This document shows positions 6,378-13,757 of a stretch of DNA of 64,000 nucleotides, in pieces (position 1 is the stretch's first letter; every line of letters begins with the position of its first letter). The stretch covers positions 1 through 64,000 of the forward strand of contig NZ_JAOEGN010000011.1 in assembly GCF_025446935.1 (NCBI RefSeq). The letters run 5' to 3'. The DNA comes from Paracholeplasma vituli (lineage in GTDB: Bacteria > Bacillota_I > Bacilli_A > Acholeplasmatales > UBA5453). Below the pieces are notes generated by a model that was not told the origin of the DNA, searched no databases, and saw only the letters and a program-made list of their open reading frames with translations. The position numbers and the translations under genes are program-made.

Positions 6378-7793
6378 TTATTTAACTGCTCTTCTGTTTT
6401 TATTGTTTTGATTGCGTTTAGGTTGTTGTGCCTTATAGCTCGTGACACCTTTATTAGTTGGTCCGAACTTTGATTTTGGCGAGAGGTTTTTTAATCCTGT
6501 CATAGCTTTCTTCTCCGTGATGGGTTGTGTTTCTTTATTCGTTTTATTCGATTTTGGTTTATTATTTTTTTTCGTATTTAATTTAAAAGCTGGTTTTTGA
6601 GAAGGTTTATTCGATTTTGGTTTGTTATTTTTGGATGTTGTTTCTTTAGGTGTCGCATCTAGTACCACAGTATAAGCATGTGACACAACAGGAATCGTCA
6701 TTTTGATATTTTTTTCAATATCATTTAATAGACTTCTTTCTTTTGGATCACATAAGGAAATCGCCTTGCCATCTTTTCCTACACGACCGGTTCTTCCGAT
6801 TCTATGGATATAGGTTTCAGGGGTTTCAGGTAAATCGTAGTTTACGACATAGCTTAACGAATCGATATCGATGCCTCTAGCCGCGATGTCTGTAGCAACC
6901 AACACTTGGGTTTTCCCTTTTTTAAAGTTTTCTAAAGCACGTTCCCTCGCACTTTGAGATTTATTGCCGTGAATGGGTTCAGCAGTGACATTTTCTTTGG
7001 TAAGTTCAGTCACAAGCCTATTCGCTGTGTGTTTGGTTCTCATGAAGACTAAAACGGATTTCATCTTTTGAGATTTGACTAAATCGAGTAAGAGTTGGGT
7101 CTTTTTTTGCTTATTGACGTGGTATAACGATTGTTCGATGATGTCAATCGTTTGATTGACCGGAACAATCGAGACACGTACGGGTTCGTTTAAGATGGTT
7201 TTCGATAGTGTTTCGATTTCTTTCGGCATGGTTGCTGAAAAAAGCATGGTTTGACGGGCTTTCGGAACCAAGTCAATAATCTTATTCACATCTTTGATAA
7301 AGCCCATATCAAGCATACGGTCGGCTTCATCTAATACTAAATAAGATACTGCATTCAACTTGATATGGCCTTGATAGACTAAATCTAATAATCTACCTGG
7401 GGTTGCGATTAAAATATCGACACCTTTTTTCAAGGCTTCTTCTTGTTTCTTTTGTGAGACACCTCCATAAATGACGGTGCTTCTTTGATTGACAAACTTC
7501 CCATAAAGGGTAAAGTTTTCATAGATTTGACTCGCAAGCTCGCGGGTGGGCGTGAGGATTAAAGCTTTGATTTGTCTATGGTCAGAGTGTGGCTGTTCTA
7601 AATATAGATTTTGGAGGATTGGGATGGCAAATGCGGCTGTTTTACCAGTTCCGGTTTGTGCACTGCCTAAAATGTCCTTTTTCTCTAAAAGTACTGGGAT
7701 GGCGTCAGTTTGGATTGGGGTAGGTTCTTTATACCCAGCAATCGCGACGGATTTTAAAATCGGTTCAATAATGTTTAATTCTCTAAATGTCAT
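6378..7793 (-). CDS. DEAD-box ATP-dependent RNA helicase
   Basis: This 471-residue RNA helicase of the CshA/RhlE-like group remodels RNA in ribosome assembly, decay or cold adaptation. The Q motif PTPIQTDAIP comes first, then Walker A AQTGTGKT (45-52), PTRELA, the DEAD box in VLDEADRMLDMGF, SAT, GNKSQSARE, ATDIAARGID and HRIGRTGR, so both RecA-like domains are complete. The last 100 residues are a basic, low-complexity RNA-binding tail. It contains a duplicated NKPKSNK block, encoded by a 27-base direct repeat (6543-6569 and 6606-6632, one mismatch). It has its own extended -10 promoter (7873-7881), with a terminator-like hairpin between promoter and start codon. The Shine-Dalgarno sequence is weak (AGTGGA). 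Confidence 0.93.
   Translation of the reverse strand: MTFRELNIIEPILKSVAIAGYKEPTPIQTDAIPVLLEKKDILGSAQTGTGKTAAFAIPILQNLYLEQPHSDHRQIKALILTPTRELASQIYENFTLYGKFVNQRSTVIYGGVSQKKQEEALKKGVDILIATPGRLLDLVYQGHIKLNAVSYLVLDEADRMLDMGFIKDVNKIIDLVPKARQTMLFSATMPKEIETLSKTILNEPVRVSIVPVNQTIDIIEQSLYHVNKQKKTQLLLDLVKSQKMKSVLVFMRTKHTANRLVTELTKENVTAEPIHGNKSQSARERALENFKKGKTQVLVATDIAARGIDIDSLSYVVNYDLPETPETYIHRIGRTGRVGKDGKAISLCDPKERSLLNDIEKNIKMTIPVVSHAYTVVLDATPKETTSKNNKPKSNKPSQKPAFKLNTKKNNKPKSNKTNKETQPITEKKAMTGLKNLSPKSKFGPTNKGVTSYKAQQPKRNQNNKNRRAVK
6543..6632 (-). repeat. 27-base direct repeat inside the helicase tail
   Basis: Two copies of TTTATTCGATTTTGGTTT followed by (A/G)TTATTTTT lie at 6543-6569 and 6606-6632, 63 bases apart. 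They differ at one position and encode the repeated NNKPKSNK block of the basic tail. Confidence 0.85.
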
Positions 7794-7810
7794 GTAAGTC
7801 CACTTTCTTC

Positions 7811-7841
7811 AAAAAAATAAGGGATGTTTGGTAACATCCCT
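7811..7841 (-). terminator. Terminator of the ABC-2 operon, inside the helicase leader
   Basis: AGGGATGTT (7820-7828) and AACATCCCT (7833-7841) form a perfect 9-base-pair stem. On the minus strand a run of seven T (7817-7811) follows. It lies downstream of the ABC-2 permease stop. It also lies downstream of a candidate helicase promoter (7873-7881), so it may act as a terminator or attenuator for both. Confidence 0.8.
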
Positions 7842-7872
7842 AATAAATTGCTTTTATTTTTTGTTACAAGTG

Positions 7873-7881
7873 ATTATATCA
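7873..7881 (-). promoter_or_regulatory. Extended -10 promoter of the DEAD-box helicase
   Basis: On the minus strand TGATATAAT reads as an extended -10 element; no good -35 is seen 17 bases upstream. The predicted start near 7866 puts the hairpin at 7820-7841 in a roughly 70-base untranslated leader. Confidence 0.55.
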
Positions 7882-7913
7882 CACGTATGTGTAAAAAACT
7901 ACAACTTTGTTTA

Positions 7914-8657
7914 TTATTGTAATTCTAGTTTCTTATCGATGATGAGATAGGTTAATACGTAGAATCCGGCACTCAAAATAAAGTAGATGGCAATAAATAC
8001 CCATACCGACGCAAAATCTGTCATAAATGATGAAGCGAAAGACACGTAAGTCCCAATGAAGGCACTTGAAACGAGTCCTGCTACTTGATTGACAACAAAG
8101 TATAATAGTATCCCAAATAGGATTTTCTTTTCGCCTTTATAAATCATATTGAGTAATGCGAATAAGAAGAATAACATCCCAATGGTATAAAGCGCGTAGA
8201 CAATTCCAGCAGTAACCACAGTCACAGCTTCAAATGGGTAGTTTCCGATCAATTTGAATACTTCTGTGAAAATATTCAATACGTTCTCTCTGAATGCAGA
8301 AAGGATGAATAGTGAGGCTGCGAACACAGATACGACTACCGATAATAAAAGCCACATCATGTTGATGACCACTTTAGAGACCATAATCTCTAGGGTAGTC
8401 GCAGGGGTCGTAAATAGTAAATACCCTGGTTTACCAAAAACACGCTGTCCTAGGTTAATGATGATGGTATAAAAGGTAAATAACATCGTAATCCCAATGA
8501 GCGTAAATAATAAGAATGTAAACGTCATCCCTGCAGATATATTCTCAATGTTATAGGTGAAAGATGTCAGTAAGGTTAAAAGAATGATTGCACCATAAAT
8601 CGGTAAGAACTTACGGTAAGAAGATAAAATCTCATGTTTCATCAATTTAGCGAGCAT
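7914..8657 (-). CDS. ABC-2 type transporter permease
   Basis: This 247-residue protein has six predicted membrane helices, near residues 15-37, 42-65, 100-125, 140-165, 178-200 and 215-238. The layout matches ABC-2 permeases of the YtrC/D type. The loop INLGQRVFGKPGYLLFTTPATTLEIMVSK between helices 2 and 3 matches the pattern in which a conserved TTP-like segment precedes the coupling helix. It overlaps the upstream ATPase gene by 11 bases and must be its partner. The substrate is unknown; related systems respond to cell-envelope antibiotics or export peptides. Confidence 0.82.
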   Translation of the reverse strand: MLAKLMKHEILSSYRKFLPIYGAIILLTLLTSFTYNIENISAGMTFTFLLFTLIGITMLFTFYTIIINLGQRVFGKPGYLLFTTPATTLEIMVSKVVINMMWLLLSVVVSVFAASLFILSAFRENVLNIFTEVFKLIGNYPFEAVTVVTAGIVYALYTIGMLFFLFALLNMIYKGEKKILFGILLYFVVNQVAGLVSSAFIGTYVSFASSFMTDFASVWVFIAIYFILSAGFYVLTYLIIDKKLELQ

Positions 8658-9351
8658 ACTTGAAGACCTCCTTGAATATTTCTAATAAAGACTTATTCTT
8701 TTCAGCAATCAATTCGTCTAAGTTTTGATGTAACATCACATGGCCTTGTTTTAAGAATACGACTTCATCAAAGAGCTGTTCGACATCATAAATTTGGTGG
8801 GTCGATAAAAGGATGGTTGCGTCGGTATTTCGGTAGTTCATAATCGTTTCTAAGATGATTTCACGTAACGCTGGGTCTACCCCACCAATCGGTTCATCAA
8901 AGATATAGAGCTTCGCGTTTCGTGAAAGCACGAATGCCAGTTGAAGCTTTTCTTGATTACCTTTGGATAATTTTCGAATTAAATCGCGTTTTGGAATTTG
9001 AAACTGCTGGATGAGCTCATCAAAGCGTGCTTCATCAAAGTCGTTATACATGTCCATGAAATAACGCTTTAAATCCATGATTTTCATCCATGAATCGTAA
9101 TACAGTTGGTCTGGTAAATACGAGACCACACGCTTGGTATCTTTAGAAATTGGCATACCATCAATTTTAACTTCACCTTCAAACTGTTGTAAAAGTCCAG
9201 TTAAGATTTTGATTAATGTCGTTTTCCCTGATCCATTCGGACCTAACAAGCCGATGATTTTCCCTTTTGGAAGTTCTAAATTAACATCCACGAGAGCTTC
9301 TGTTCGACCGTAGGATTTTTTTAAGTTTTGAATACTGACAATACTGTCCAT
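8647..9351 (-). CDS. ABC transporter ATP-binding protein (YtrB-like)
   Basis: The ATG at 9351 has AGAGG 8 bases upstream; an in-frame GTG at 9360 has no usable ribosome site. The 234-residue ATPase shows Walker A GPNGSGKTT, the Q-loop in SYLPDQLYY, a divergent signature LSKGNQEKL, Walker B LYIFDEPIGGVDP and the H-loop STHQ. The signature (SKGNQ instead of SGGQ) and the GGVDP D-loop are typical of the YtrB/BcrA-like group. The GntR-type regulator that often precedes such genes is absent here. The promoter is at 9372-9400. Confidence 0.9.
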   Translation of the reverse strand: MDSIVSIQNLKKSYGRTEALVDVNLELPKGKIIGLLGPNGSGKTTLIKILTGLLQQFEGEVKIDGMPISKDTKRVVSYLPDQLYYDSWMKIMDLKRYFMDMYNDFDEARFDELIQQFQIPKRDLIRKLSKGNQEKLQLAFVLSRNAKLYIFDEPIGGVDPALREIILETIMNYRNTDATILLSTHQIYDVEQLFDEVVFLKQGHVMLHQNLDELIAEKNKSLLEIFKEVFKYAR

Positions 9352-9371
9352 AACGATCACCTCTAAGTATG

Positions 9372-9400
9372 ATTATAAAGCAATTACATAGCGATGTATA
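9372..9400 (-). promoter_or_regulatory. Promoter of the ABC-2 transporter operon
   Basis: On the minus strand TATACA (9400-9395) and TATAAT (9377-9372) are separated by 17 bases. The ribosome site and ATG follow at 9351. Confidence 0.65.
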
Positions 9401-9421
9401 CCTATTAATGAAAATAAGTAA

Positions 9422-9451
9422 AAATTGAAACAGTTTTATTAATCAATTTTA
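9422..9451 (-). terminator. Weak terminator-like hairpin after the Nudix gene
   Basis: AAAATTGA (9422-9429) and TCAATTTT (9444-9451) are inverted repeats with a 14-base loop at the Nudix stop codon. The stem is all but one pair A-T, so function is doubtful. Confidence 0.3.
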
Positions 9452-9906
9452 ATACTAAAATCTTGTTTAACCCAATCTTTAATCCACGCATAATCGGTTG
9501 GTTTGATTGGGTTTGGTAAGCGGTCTCGATGATAAAAATCCAAACCAAACGATTCTTCGTCGTGAATCAAGACTGGTTTTTCATGGATTTTCTTGTAAAA
9601 GACTATCACGACATAATGGGTGACATCGCCATTTGGATACACACCAATTTGATCTTTACCTGAGTAGATTCCAAACAAAGTAAGGTCATCTAATTGAAGA
9701 CCGGTTTCTTCAAACATTTCTCTTTTAACACCTTCTAGGATTTTTTCATCCAGTTCGATATTCCCGCCCGGTGTACCGTAATCTAACGTATCACTACGGT
9801 GTTGCAAGAGGATTTGATCTTCGTATTCGACAATGACTGCAGCAGAAACACTTCTTATTGGAATATGTCCAACGACACTTCTAATATCTTTAATGTAGTT
9901 CGCCAT
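9439..9906 (-). CDS. Nudix hydrolase
   Basis: This 155-residue pyrophosphohydrolase carries a complete Nudix box: G-x5-E-x7-REMFEETGL beginning at GNIELDEKILEG. These residues coordinate the catalytic magnesium. The N-terminal RSVVGHIPIRSVSAAVIVEYEDQILLQHRS segment, with LDYGTPGGNIEL before the box, resembles ADP-ribose or nucleoside-diphosphate Nudix enzymes. The precise substrate cannot be read. The start has AAAGGAGA 6-7 bases upstream. It lies downstream of the oxidoreductase operon, from which a terminator at 9937-9967 separates it. Its own promoter must overlap that terminator. Confidence 0.88.
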   Translation of the reverse strand: MANYIKDIRSVVGHIPIRSVSAAVIVEYEDQILLQHRSDTLDYGTPGGNIELDEKILEGVKREMFEETGLQLDDLTLFGIYSGKDQIGVYPNGDVTHYVVIVFYKKIHEKPVLIHDEESFGLDFYHRDRLPNPIKPTDYAWIKDWVKQDFSIKID

Positions 9907-9936
9907 AGATTTCTCCTTTAGTTATTAAAATCATAA

Positions 9937-9967
9937 CACAAAAAAGGAGACACAAGTGGTCTCCTTT
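9937..9967 (-). terminator. Terminator of the leucine dehydrogenase/oxidoreductase operon
   Basis: AAAGGAGAC (9943-9951) and GTCTCCTTT (9959-9967) form a perfect 9-base-pair stem. On the minus strand a TTTTTTG run follows. It lies 6 bases after the last operon gene. Confidence 0.87.
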
Positions 9968-9972
9968 ATAAG

Positions 9973-10500
9973 TTATACAGTTTGTCCAAGATTGAAGGCT
10001 TTTTTATTCACTTCAATCAAGTGTTCTTTTTTAGAACCAAAGAAGTATTTTAAAGCTTCCATAATGGTATTTTCATCAAAAATTGGGTTTTGTTTTAAAT
10101 ACGCACCGAGTAATACAAAGTTGATGGCTCTTGGTTCTCCCACTGAGAGGGCTAAATCGTTCGCCTTAACCCCTTTTACTTGATATTTAGGGTTCTCATC
10201 AATTTGAATTAAAGATTCGTTAAAAAGCATAAATCCATCGGATTTGACGGTGTGTTTAAACTTTTGATAACTTGGTTCATTCAAAACGATTAAGTCATCA
10301 GAGTCTTTGAATACAGGTGAATAGATCGGTGTATCGGAAATCGTAACCATACAGTTTGCGGTTCCGCCTCTGGTTTCAGGACCGTAAGTCGGTACCCAAA
10401 TCGCATTCATGCCTTGAATGGTTGCGCTATAAGCGAGGATTTGACCGAGTAACATCACACCTTGTCCACCAAATCCTGCGATTCGAATGGTTTTAGTCAT
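9973..10500 (-). CDS. 2-oxoacid:ferredoxin oxidoreductase, gamma subunit
   Basis: This is the 175-residue gamma subunit of a four-subunit 2-oxoacid:acceptor oxidoreductase. It opens with RIAGFGGQGVMLLGQILAYSA, and PTYGPETRGGTANCMVTIS follows. Both are hallmark segments of this subunit, which contributes to coenzyme-A binding. It overlaps the beta subunit gene by 8 bases and is the last gene of the operon. With the alpha, beta and delta (ferredoxin) subunits it would convert a branched-chain 2-oxoacid to acyl-CoA plus CO2 while reducing ferredoxin. Confidence 0.92.
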   Translation of the reverse strand: MTKTIRIAGFGGQGVMLLGQILAYSATIQGMNAIWVPTYGPETRGGTANCMVTISDTPIYSPVFKDSDDLIVLNEPSYQKFKHTVKSDGFMLFNESLIQIDENPKYQVKGVKANDLALSVGEPRAINFVLLGAYLKQNPIFDENTIMEALKYFFGSKKEHLIEVNKKAFNLGQTV

Positions 10501-11239
10501 GTTTGGTCACATCCTTAAATACACCTAATGGGAATACAGGAACCATTTTCTCTTCGACCCACTTCATCGCGTCGATTGGCGCCATGCCCCAGTTGACTGG
10601 GCAAGTAGATAATACTTCAACCATGGTAAATCCTTTTTTCTCTTGTTGGATGGTAAATGCTTTTTTAACCGCATTTTTAACTTTCTTCACATTTTGAGGG
10701 CTCGTTAACGCAACTCTTTCAAGATACGCAACGCCTTCAATGTATTGGAACATTTCTGATACACGGATTGGATAGCCTTGATTGTGTGGATCACGGCCTA
10801 ATTGTGAAGTGGTCGTTTTTTGTCCTACTAAGCTGGTCGGAGCCATTTGCCCACCAGTCATACCGTAGGTTGCGTTATTCACAAAGATTACAGTGATGTT
10901 TTCACCGCGGTTCGCAGCGTGAATGGTTTCTGCAATCCCAATGGATGCGAGGTCACCATCGCCTTGATAGGTGAATACGATATTATCGGGTAATACGCGT
11001 TTCACACCGGTTGCGACTGCACAAGCACGTCCATGAGGGGCTTGTTGCATATCACAGTTAAAGTATTGATAGGAAAATACAGAACAACCGACAGAAGCGA
11101 TGCCAACGGTGTGATCTAAGACACCTAATTCGACCAAAACTTCGGCTACGATTTTATGCAATATACCGTGAGTACATCCTGGACAATAATGCGTTTTTGC
11201 ATTCGTTAAACCTAAAGACTTTTCGTATTTAACGGTCAT
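10493..11239 (-). CDS. 2-oxoacid:ferredoxin oxidoreductase, beta subunit (TPP-binding)
   Basis: The start at 11239 forms an ATGA overlap with the alpha-subunit stop; an in-frame GTG at 11251 is less likely. The 248-residue subunit binds thiamine diphosphate and a 4Fe-4S cluster. The early YCPGCTHGILHK and a later Cys in GIASVGCSVF supply cluster cysteines. GDGDLASIGIAETIHAANRG-type sequence with the following NN is the TPP/Mg motif (GDGD...NN). MTGGQMAPTS matches the family. CPVNWGM near the C-terminus supplies another conserved Cys. Confidence 0.93.
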   Translation of the reverse strand: MTVKYEKSLGLTNAKTHYCPGCTHGILHKIVAEVLVELGVLDHTVGIASVGCSVFSYQYFNCDMQQAPHGRACAVATGVKRVLPDNIVFTYQGDGDLASIGIAETIHAANRGENITVIFVNNATYGMTGGQMAPTSLVGQKTTTSQLGRDPHNQGYPIRVSEMFQYIEGVAYLERVALTSPQNVKKVKNAVKKAFTIQQEKKGFTMVEVLSTCPVNWGMAPIDAMKWVEEKMVPVFPLGVFKDVTKHD

Positions 11240-12303
11240 GATATCACCCACTTCTTAAAGTTTATAATCGCATCTCTAATTTCGGTTGGGTCTGGAACAA
11301 TCCCGCCAGTACGGCCATAGAAGGCAATTTCATGTCTACCTTTATCGGAAATTAATACGTCATCGAGCATTTGACCCATTGACATTTCAGTGACTAAAAT
11401 ACCTTTACAAGATTCAGGAATTAAATCAAATGCTTTTTTCGGGAATGGCCAAACAGTAATTGGACGAATCATACCGACGTTGATACCCACTTCTTTAAGC
11501 ATTTCAATCGAGCTTCTCGCGATTCTCGCAACTGACCCATAAGCGACGATTACGTAATCCGGATTCTCCATATTGATCATTTCGAATTTAACTTCTTCCT
11601 TTTTCACCATATCATATTTGGCTTTGAGGTTATTGTTGTGTTCTTCTAATTTAGGCGCGTCTAGATACAATGAGTTGATGATATTTCTACCAGAATGGTG
11701 TGCCATGCCAATGGTTGCCCATGATTTATTAGGTAAGTTACGTTTAGGCACTTCACGTTCTAAATCGACCGCTTCCATCATTTGACCAATTAACCCGTCG
11801 ATTAGAATCATTACTGGGTTACGGTAAATATCGGCGATATCAAAACCTTGTTTGATATAATCGACTGTTTCTTGAATGGATTCAGGTGCGATGACGATGG
11901 TATGGTAATCGCCATTCCCACCCCCACGGGTTGCTTGGTAGTAGTCTGCTTGTGAAGGCTGAATTCCACCTAAGCCTGGACCACCTCTCATCACAGATAC
12001 AATCACACATGGGAGTTCAGCCCCTGCTATGTAAGAAATCGCTTCTTGTTTTAAAGCAATCCCTACAGAGGAACTCGACGTCATCACGCGTTTACCTGCA
12101 CCGGCAGCGCCATAAACCATGTTGATGGCGGCGATTTCAGATTCGGCTTGAACAAACACTTTACCGTGTTCCGGTAAGTATTTGGATAAATACTCTGGTA
12201 CTTCGTTTTGTGGGGTAATCGGATAGCCGAAATACGCATCGACACCCGCTTTAATCGCAGCTAACGCGATGGCTTCGTTTCCTTTAATGAGGCGCTTAGG
12301 CAT
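11236..12303 (-). CDS. vorB: 2-oxoacid:ferredoxin oxidoreductase, alpha subunit (VorB-like)
   Basis: This 355-residue subunit contains the pyrimidine-binding domain (GNEAIALAAIKAGVDAYFGYPITPQNEV, then ESEIAAINMVYGAAGAGKRVMTSSSS). The transketolase C-terminal-like domain II follows (PDYVIVAYGSVARIARSSIEM...). The alpha subunit is VorB-like rather than a fused pyruvate oxidoreductase. With leucine dehydrogenase at the head of the operon, the likely substrates are 2-oxoisovalerate, 2-oxoisocaproate and related oxoacids. Substrate choice is inference; 2-oxoglutarate enzymes share this layout. Confidence 0.9.
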   Translation of the reverse strand: MPKRLIKGNEAIALAAIKAGVDAYFGYPITPQNEVPEYLSKYLPEHGKVFVQAESEIAAINMVYGAAGAGKRVMTSSSSVGIALKQEAISYIAGAELPCVIVSVMRGGPGLGGIQPSQADYYQATRGGGNGDYHTIVIAPESIQETVDYIKQGFDIADIYRNPVMILIDGLIGQMMEAVDLEREVPKRNLPNKSWATIGMAHHSGRNIINSLYLDAPKLEEHNNNLKAKYDMVKKEEVKFEMINMENPDYVIVAYGSVARIARSSIEMLKEVGINVGMIRPITVWPFPKKAFDLIPESCKGILVTEMSMGQMLDDVLISDKGRHEIAFYGRTGGIVPDPTEIRDAIINFKKWVIS

Positions 12304-12517
12304 CGGTTCTTACCACCTTAATCACAGAGTCTGGACAAATGACGGCACAAAAGGCGCACCCGATACATTTGTCAATGTTTAATACGTCCACGAGTGTATA
12401 ACCCGAGGCATTCGTTCTTGAGATTGACATCCCAAGGATTTTAACAGGACAACTGTTGACACACAGTTCACAGCCCTTACAGGCGTCGTTGTTAAAATCA
12501 AGTTGATACTTAGCCAA
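12296..12517 (-). CDS. 2-oxoacid:ferredoxin oxidoreductase, delta subunit (2x[4Fe-4S] ferredoxin)
   Basis: The preferred start is TTG at 12517, 8 bases after AGGAG (12530-12526); the in-frame GTG at 12526 sits inside that site. The 73-residue protein has two cluster motifs: CKGCELCVNSCP and CIGCAFCAVICP, each CxxCxxCxxxC followed by Pro. This is the delta subunit that passes electrons from the catalytic centre to free ferredoxin. It overlaps the alpha subunit gene by 8 bases. Confidence 0.92.
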   Translation of the reverse strand: MAKYQLDFNNDACKGCELCVNSCPVKILGMSISRTNASGYTLVDVLNIDKCIGCAFCAVICPDSVIKVVRTDA

Positions 12518-12529
12518 CAGAATCACTCC

Positions 12530-13612
12530 TTATCTTTTGGGTATATAGTTATCGTGTAAGTTCTTAATGGTTTCAATACGGTTTTTAGCAAATACTTTCG
12601 CAGCTTGTTGTGTATGGATATCTTGAGTTTTCGCAATCTCAAAGATTTGTAATAAACGGTCGTAGATTAATTTAACATCTGCCATGGCTTTTTCTTGTGG
12701 CCAGTTGTTTAATTCAACATACACGTTGATTAAACCACCCGCGTTGATGACAAAGTCAGGCGCGTAAAGAATGCCACGTTCTTTAATCATTGGTCCATGA
12801 ATATCTTCATCTAATAATACGTTATTTGCAGTACCTGCAATGATTTTCGCTTTGATTTGAGGGATGGTTTGATTATTCAATACACCACCTAAGGCACATG
12901 GTACAAATACATCCACATCCATGCTATAAACTTGATCTGGGTTGACAAATTCGACTTCAGGATGTTCTTGTTTCATTCTTTCAATATACTTTGGATTAAT
13001 TTCTGAGAAATAAACTTTCTTCGCTCCAAGTTCTACTAAGTGGTTGATGAGGTAGTATCCAGTTTGACCTGCACCTTGAACGGCGAAGGTATACTTAGAA
13101 ATATCTTCATCTCCAAAACGGTACTTAAGGGATGCTTTAATACCATATAAAGCTCCTAAGGCTGTAACTGGTGATGGGTTCCCTGATTTGCCTTCTAGAC
13201 CAACAACGAAGTCTGTTTCCATATGGACATAGCCCATGTCTTTTGTGCTGGTGTTGACGTCTTCAGCTGTGATGTATCTACCGTTTAAGGATTGTACATA
13301 ACGCCCTAAGGCTCTGAAGTACGCTTCACTCTTCACTTTGGTAGCGTCCCCAATCAATACAGTTTTACCGCCACCTAAGTTTAGACCTGCCGCAGCTGCT
13401 TTATAAGTCATGCCTCTAGCCAGTCTTAAGCAGTCCATGACTGCAGCATCCTCGGATTCATAATTCCAGATTCTAGTGCCACCAAGGGCTGGCCCTAATG
13501 TGGTGTTATGAATCACGGTGATGCCTTTCAATCCTGTAGTTCTATCGTAGAAATAGACTACTTGTTCATACTTGTGTTTTTCCATGTACTCAAATACTTT
13601 AAAATCATTCAT
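12530..13612 (-). CDS. bcd: Leucine/branched-chain amino acid dehydrogenase
   Basis: This 360-residue enzyme oxidatively deaminates leucine, valine or isoleucine to 2-oxoacids with NAD. The substrate-site lysine lies in ARGMTYKAAAAGLNLGGGKTV, which also carries the family GGGK glycine-rich segment. A Rossmann fold begins at FAVQGAGQTGYYL (GxGxxG). APDFVINAGGLINVY is a leucine/phenylalanine dehydrogenase signature. It is the first gene of the operon that continues with ferredoxin oxidoreductase subunits, so its 2-oxoacid product is passed to that complex. The transcript starts at an extended -10 (13654-13661) and carries a CRE-like sequence over the predicted start site. Confidence 0.9.
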   Translation of the reverse strand: MNDFKVFEYMEKHKYEQVVYFYDRTTGLKGITVIHNTTLGPALGGTRIWNYESEDAAVMDCLRLARGMTYKAAAAGLNLGGGKTVLIGDATKVKSEAYFRALGRYVQSLNGRYITAEDVNTSTKDMGYVHMETDFVVGLEGKSGNPSPVTALGALYGIKASLKYRFGDEDISKYTFAVQGAGQTGYYLINHLVELGAKKVYFSEINPKYIERMKQEHPEVEFVNPDQVYSMDVDVFVPCALGGVLNNQTIPQIKAKIIAGTANNVLLDEDIHGPMIKERGILYAPDFVINAGGLINVYVELNNWPQEKAMADVKLIYDRLLQIFEIAKTQDIHTQQAAKVFAKNRIETIKNLHDNYIPKR

Positions 13613-13634
13613 GTATGTTATTCTCCCTTCGAAA

Positions 13635-13648
13635 TAAAAGCGTTTACA
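13635..13648 (-). promoter_or_regulatory. CRE-like site (catabolite response) at the amino-acid fermentation operon
   Basis: On the minus strand TGTAAACGCTTTTA matches the CcpA consensus TGWNANCGNTNWCA at all but one position. It lies just downstream of the -10 box, over the predicted transcription start, a position at which CcpA represses. No ccpA gene is in the window. Confidence 0.6.
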
Positions 13649-13653
13649 TTGGT

Positions 13654-13661
13654 ATTATAAC
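13654..13661 (-). promoter_or_regulatory. Extended -10 promoter of the leucine dehydrogenase operon
   Basis: On the minus strand TGTTATAAT gives a TG-extended TATAAT. The -35 region (TAATAA) is a poor match, as in several other promoters of this window. Confidence 0.6.
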
Positions 13662-13718
13662 ATAGTTATATCTTTTTTATTACTACTATCTAATCTAGTT
13701 TTGGAGTTTTATGTTTAA

Positions 13719-13747
13719 AGAAAAAAGAAGGTTTTTTTATACCTTCT
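13719..13747 (-). terminator. Terminator of the NERD/helicase unit
   Basis: AGAAGGT (13726-13732) and ACCTTCT (13741-13747) form a stem. On the minus strand a T-rich run (CTTTTTTCTTT) follows. It lies 11 bases after the stop of the 1100-residue gene. Confidence 0.78.
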
Positions 13748-13757
13748 AAGTGTTATT

